From Tistlia sp040905785 (GTDB taxonomy: Bacteria > Pseudomonadota > Alphaproteobacteria > Kiloniellales > DSM-21159), in the NCBI RefSeq assembly GCF_040905785.1, contig NZ_JBBDQW010000089.1:6072-70071 (forward strand): DNA of 64,000 bases, in the 5' to 3' direction. Made by a program: the position numbers and the translations under genes. The notes below the pieces were generated by a model, which had not been told where the DNA came from, ran no database searches, and was given only the letters and a program-made list of their open reading frames with translations. Positions 61,234 through 64,000 of this stretch are shown in pieces (positions within the stretch are counted from its first letter, which is position 1; the number at the start of each line of letters is the position of its first letter).

Positions 61234-62169
61234 ATGTCAGTGACTGCCGCCCGCAGCAGCGTCGCCGTCGTCGGCCTCGGCAGCATCGGCGGCTGCCTCG
61301 CCGGCTGCCTGCTCGAGGCCGGCCGGCACGACCTCGTCGCCTGCACCCGCCGGCCGATCGAGCGGCTGGTCTTCGAGCGGAACGGCACCGCCACCGCCTT
61401 CGCCCTCGACAGCCTGACGGATCCCGAGGCGGCCGGGACGGTCGACTGGGTCCTGCTCTGCACCAAGACCCACGAGACGGCGGCGGCCGGGCCCTGGCTG
61501 CGCCGCCTGTGCGGGCCGGAAACGCGGGTCGCGGTGCTGCAGAACGGCCTCGGCCAGCGGGAGCGCGTGGCGCCCTTCGTCGGCGCGGCCGCGGTGCTGC
61601 CGGTGCTGGTCTACGTCAACGGCGAGCGGCTGGAGCCGCACCGCGACCGCGAGGCGCGGGTGCGCCTCAGCCAGGTCGCCGCGCAGGATCTGGCCGCCGC
61701 CGACACGGCCGAGGGCCGAGCCCTGGCCGCGCTCTTCGAGGGCACCGCGCTACGCGTCGCGCTCAGCGCGGACCTGACGACGCTGCTCTGGCGCAAGCTG
61801 CTGCTCAACGCCGCCGCCAATCCGATCTCGGCCCTGGCCCGCCGGCGCCAGGCGGTGTTCCGCCGGCCCGACGTCCAGGACCTGGCCCTGGCGGTGCTGC
61901 GCGAGGCGGTGGCGGTCGGGCGCGCCGAGGGCGCCGCGCTCGGCGAGGACGAGGCCGAGCGCACCCTGGCGACCCTGCTGGGCTACCCACCGGAGACCGG
62001 CACCTCGATGTACTTCGACGCGCTCGCCGGGCGCGGCCTGGAGGTCGAGGCCCTGACCGGCGCCCTGGTCGCCGCCGGCGCGCGCCACGGCGTCGCGACG
62101 CCGCTCAACGACGCCCTGCTGACCCTGCTGCGCGCGCTCGGGGAGGGCGAGGCGGGCGGAGCCGCCTGA
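61234..62169 (+). CDS. panE: 2-dehydropantoate 2-reductase (PanE/ApbA family)
   Basis: This 311-residue NADP-dependent reductase has a Rossmann motif VGLGSIGG, the catalytic Lys in WRKLLLNAAANPISAL with the conserved Asn, and a helical C-terminal ApbA domain. Family members reduce ketopantoate to pantoate for pantothenate and CoA synthesis, but many paralogues have other 2-oxoacid substrates, so the assignment is at family level. It stands alone between the cueR gene and the SPFH-NfeD pair. Its stop begins a triple 9-bp repeat. Confidence 0.82.
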   Translation: MSVTAARSSVAVVGLGSIGGCLAGCLLEAGRHDLVACTRRPIERLVFERNGTATAFALDSLTDPEAAGTVDWVLLCTKTHETAAAGPWLRRLCGPETRVAVLQNGLGQRERVAPFVGAAAVLPVLVYVNGERLEPHRDREARVRLSQVAAQDLAAADTAEGRALAALFEGTALRVALSADLTTLLWRKLLLNAAANPISALARRRQAVFRRPDVQDLALAVLREAVAVGRAEGAALGEDEAERTLATLLGYPPETGTSMYFDALAGRGLEVEALTGALVAAGARHGVATPLNDALLTLLRALGEGEAGGAA

Positions 62170-62187
62170 GCCGCCTGAGCCGCCTGA
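62161..62187 (+). repeat. Triple 9-bp repeat GCCGCCTGA at the panE stop
   Basis: Three perfect tandem units contain three in-frame TGA codons; the first is the panE stop. The array creates redundant stops and looks like replication slippage. Confidence 0.9.
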
Positions 62188-62312
62188 GCCGGCCGCCCGC
62201 CACCGCCGATTGTCCGTGGGGCGGCGCCGGCTTTGTGCTAAAGGGCGGGGCGTGGTAAGCGTCACCCGAGGCGGCGCGCCCTGCATCCCCCCTTTTCAGG
62301 AGAAGGCCGCCC

Positions 62313-63302
62313 ATGCTCGAGAACCCAGAGACGATCCTCACGCCCTTCCTGATCTTCGCCCTGGTCGTCGCCGTCGTCGCGATCCTGATCATCTACTCCG
62401 GCATCAAGACGGTGCCGCAGGGCGAGAACTGGACGGTCGAGCGCTTCGGCCGCTACACCCGCACCCTGGGCTCGGGCCTGCGCCTGATCGTGCCCTTCGT
62501 CGACCGCATCGGCCGCAAGCTCTCGATCATGGAGCAGGTGCTCGACGTGCCCGAGCAGACCGTGATCACCAAGGACAACGCCGCCGTGATCGCCGACGGC
62601 GTCGTCTTCTTCCGGGTCGACGACACCGCGCGCGCCGCCTACCAGGTGCAGAACCTGGAGCAGGCCATCGTCAATCTGACGACGACCAACCTGCGCAGCG
62701 TGATCGGCTCGATGGACCTCGACGACACCCTCTCGAAGCGTTCCGAGATCAACGAGATCCTGATGGTGATCATCGACGAGGCGACCAATCCCTGGGGCGC
62801 CAAGATCATGCGCATCGAGATCCGCGACCTGCGCATGTCGGACGACATCCAGGCCGCCATGAACCTGCAGATGACTGCCGAGCGCCGGCGCCGCGCCTCG
62901 GTGACCGAGGCCAACGGCCTGCGCGAGGCCGAGATCCTCAAGGCCCAGGGCGAGCGCGAGGCCCAGATCCTGCGCGCCCAGGGCCTGCGCGAGGCCGCCT
63001 TCCTGGAGGCCGAGGCCCGCGAGCGCGCCGCCGAGGCCGACGCCAAGGCGACCGAGGTCGTGTCCAAGGCGATCGCCGAGGGCGACATCCAGGCCGTGCA
63101 GTTCTTCCTCGGCCAGAAGTACGTCGAGGCCCTGCAGGAGATCGGCGCCTCGGAGAACTCCAAGCTGGTGCTGATGCCGCTGGAGGCCGCCGGCATCACC
63201 GGCTCGATCGCCGGCATCGGCGAGCTGCTGAAGCACATGGGCCGGCCGGACGCCGGCCCGGCAGGCGCCGGCGGGCCGTGGGGCGGGCCGGGCAAGCCGT
63301 GA
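62313..63302 (+). CDS. SPFH/stomatin-like membrane protein (QmcA type)
   Basis: This 329-residue protein has one N-terminal transmembrane helix (about 10-30), an SPFH/band 7 domain (about 30-200: GRYTRTLGSGLRLIVPFVDR; VFFRVDDTARAAYQVQNLEQ; DEATNPWGAKIMRIEIRD), an Ala/Glu-rich coiled coil (about 200-260) and a Gly/Pro-rich tail. Such proteins form ring-shaped membrane scaffolds and partner with NfeD proteins; an nfeD gene follows after 127 bp. The likely role is membrane protein quality control. Confidence 0.93.
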   Translation: MLENPETILTPFLIFALVVAVVAILIIYSGIKTVPQGENWTVERFGRYTRTLGSGLRLIVPFVDRIGRKLSIMEQVLDVPEQTVITKDNAAVIADGVVFFRVDDTARAAYQVQNLEQAIVNLTTTNLRSVIGSMDLDDTLSKRSEINEILMVIIDEATNPWGAKIMRIEIRDLRMSDDIQAAMNLQMTAERRRRASVTEANGLREAEILKAQGEREAQILRAQGLREAAFLEAEARERAAEADAKATEVVSKAIAEGDIQAVQFFLGQKYVEALQEIGASENSKLVLMPLEAAGITGSIAGIGELLKHMGRPDAGPAGAGGPWGGPGKP

Positions 63303-63353
63303 GACCGCCGGTCGAGCGGGGTGTGGAGGCGCGCGAAAGCAGGGCCGAGAATC

Positions 63354-63385
63354 TGCTTCGTCCCGAGCTTGTCGAGGGGCGTGGG
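63354..63385 (+). repeat. Dispersed repeat B, copy in the SPFH-nfeD gap
   Basis: TGCTTCGTCCCGAGC followed by TTGTCGAGGGGCGTGGG matches the repeats at 53289-53447 and 63903-63968. It lies between two genes that are normally one operon. Confidence 0.85.
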
Positions 63386-63429
63386 GGCGCCAACGCCCAG
63401 GCAGGGGAACGGGGAGGGGCGCCCACGCC

Positions 63430-63885
63430 ATGATCGAGCAGCTCTTCGACTTCACCTGGGGCTGGATCATTGCCGGCGTCGTCATCGCCGGCCTGGAGAT
63501 CCTGATCCCGGGCGTGTTCCTGCTGTGGATCGGTCTCGGGGCGCTCGCGGTCGGCCTGCTGCTGTCGCTCTTCCCGGACCTGCCGGTGGCTTGGCAGTCC
63601 CTGGTCTTCGCCGTCGCCATGCTGGCCTCGCTCGGCCTCGGCTTCTGGCTCCAGCGGCGCAGCGGCAGCCCCGCCGACCACGGCTTCCTCAACCGCGAGA
63701 CCGAGGCCATGGTCGGCCAGCGCTACCTCGCGCTCACCGCCTTCGTCGCCGGCCGCGGCCGCATCACCGTCCAGGACAGCAGCTTCGCCGCCCTCAGCGA
63801 CGAGCCGATCGCCGCCGGCGAGCTGGTCGAGGTCGTGGCGATCGTCGAGGGCAAGCCGAAGGTCGCGAAGGCGGCGCAGGGGTAG
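63430..63885 (+). CDS. NfeD-family membrane protein
   Basis: This 151-residue protein is of the short NfeD type: two or three N-terminal transmembrane helices (about 10-85; GLEILIPGVFLLWIGLGALA is typical) and a C-terminal OB-fold (about 95-145; VGQRYLALTAFVAGRGRITVQD). It partners with SPFH proteins such as the one encoded upstream, like the E. coli QmcA-YbbK pair. Confidence 0.92.
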   Translation: MIEQLFDFTWGWIIAGVVIAGLEILIPGVFLLWIGLGALAVGLLLSLFPDLPVAWQSLVFAVAMLASLGLGFWLQRRSGSPADHGFLNRETEAMVGQRYLALTAFVAGRGRITVQDSSFAALSDEPIAAGELVEVVAIVEGKPKVAKAAQG

Positions 63886-63902
63886 GGGGCGTCCCCGGAG
63901 AG

Positions 63903-63968
63903 CGCCCACGCCCCTCGACGAGCTCGGGACGAAGCAGAGGCAGGTGCTAAAGGATGCTTCGTCCCGAG
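63903..63968. repeat. Dispersed repeat B forming a 14-bp hairpin after nfeD
   Basis: A minus-orientation copy (63903-63936: CACGCCCCTCGAC then GAGCTCGGGACGAAGCA) is followed by a plus-orientation partial copy (63955-63968). CTCGGGACGAAGCA and TGCTTCGTCCCGAG pair perfectly over 14 bp around an 18-base loop. It may act as the nfeD terminator. The last 32 bases of the window show no feature. Confidence 0.85.
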
Positions 63969-64000
63969 ATGGCGTAATCGGGCTGATCTTGGTGGGGAGC

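Overview
The window is very GC-rich DNA from an alphaproteobacterium, most likely of the Rhodospirillales/Kiloniellales type. This is inferred from gene order and gene types: a short ProS, the LolCD export pair, the run rpsB-tsf-pyrH-frr-uppS-cdsA-dxr-rseP-bamA-skp-lpxD-fabZ-lpxA-lpxI-lpxB, the run trpGDC-moaC-moeA-lexA-comEC-gltX-gltA, and a LexA box of the alphaproteobacterial GAAC-N7-GAAC form. Most of the window is chromosomal core. I see no rRNA, prophage, insertion sequence or CRISPR array.

Layout. 0-7.2 kb: two tandem giant hybrid proteins (CheB-CheR-coiled coil-PAS-PAS-HWE histidine kinase). 7.3-12.2 kb: a small membrane protein, two tRNA-Leu genes (GAG and CAG), a type III polyketide synthase with an ICMT-family methyltransferase, a fluoroacetate-dehalogenase-like hydrolase and a protein made of two fused DUF502 units. 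12.2-12.6 kb: palindromic repeats. 12.6-18.6 kb: recG, sdhE and mfd. 18.7-23.6 kb: a catabolic operon on the minus strand (GntR regulator, TRAP transporter P-Q-M, class III aminotransferase) with a visible palindromic operator over its -35. 23.9-31.4 kb: proS, lolC, lolD, a SleB-type wall hydrolase and dnaE. 31.6-46.6 kb: translation factors, UMP kinase, isoprenoid and phospholipid synthesis, outer-membrane assembly and lipid A genes on the plus strand. 46.6-58.7 kb, mainly minus strand: two cytochrome c genes, gltA, gltX, comEC (plus strand), lexA, moeA, moaC and trpC/D/G. 58.8-61.2 kb: a copper-type locus with a MerR-type promoter, a P1B-ATPase-like protein and CueR. 61.2-64 kb: a PanE-like reductase, an SPFH protein and NfeD.

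How they work together. The envelope genes form one biosynthetic block: UppS makes undecaprenyl diphosphate, CdsA makes CDP-diacylglycerol, Dxr feeds the isoprenoid pathway, RseP and BamA/Skp handle envelope stress and outer-membrane protein assembly, and LpxD/FabZ/LpxA/LpxI/LpxB make lipid A precursors. RecG, Mfd and LexA provide DNA repair and the SOS switch.

Most unusual points: (1) the copper-type ATPase keeps its phosphorylation site and a textbook CueR promoter but has lost the actuator-domain TGE loop, the CPC metal site and the Asn of the GDGxND motif; (2) both CheB domains have Asn where the catalytic Asp is expected; (3) in-frame 15-bp tandem repeats occur in four unrelated genes (wall hydrolase, dnaE, rpsB, trpD); (4) two families of dispersed palindromic repeats are present; (5) two DUF502 units are fused.
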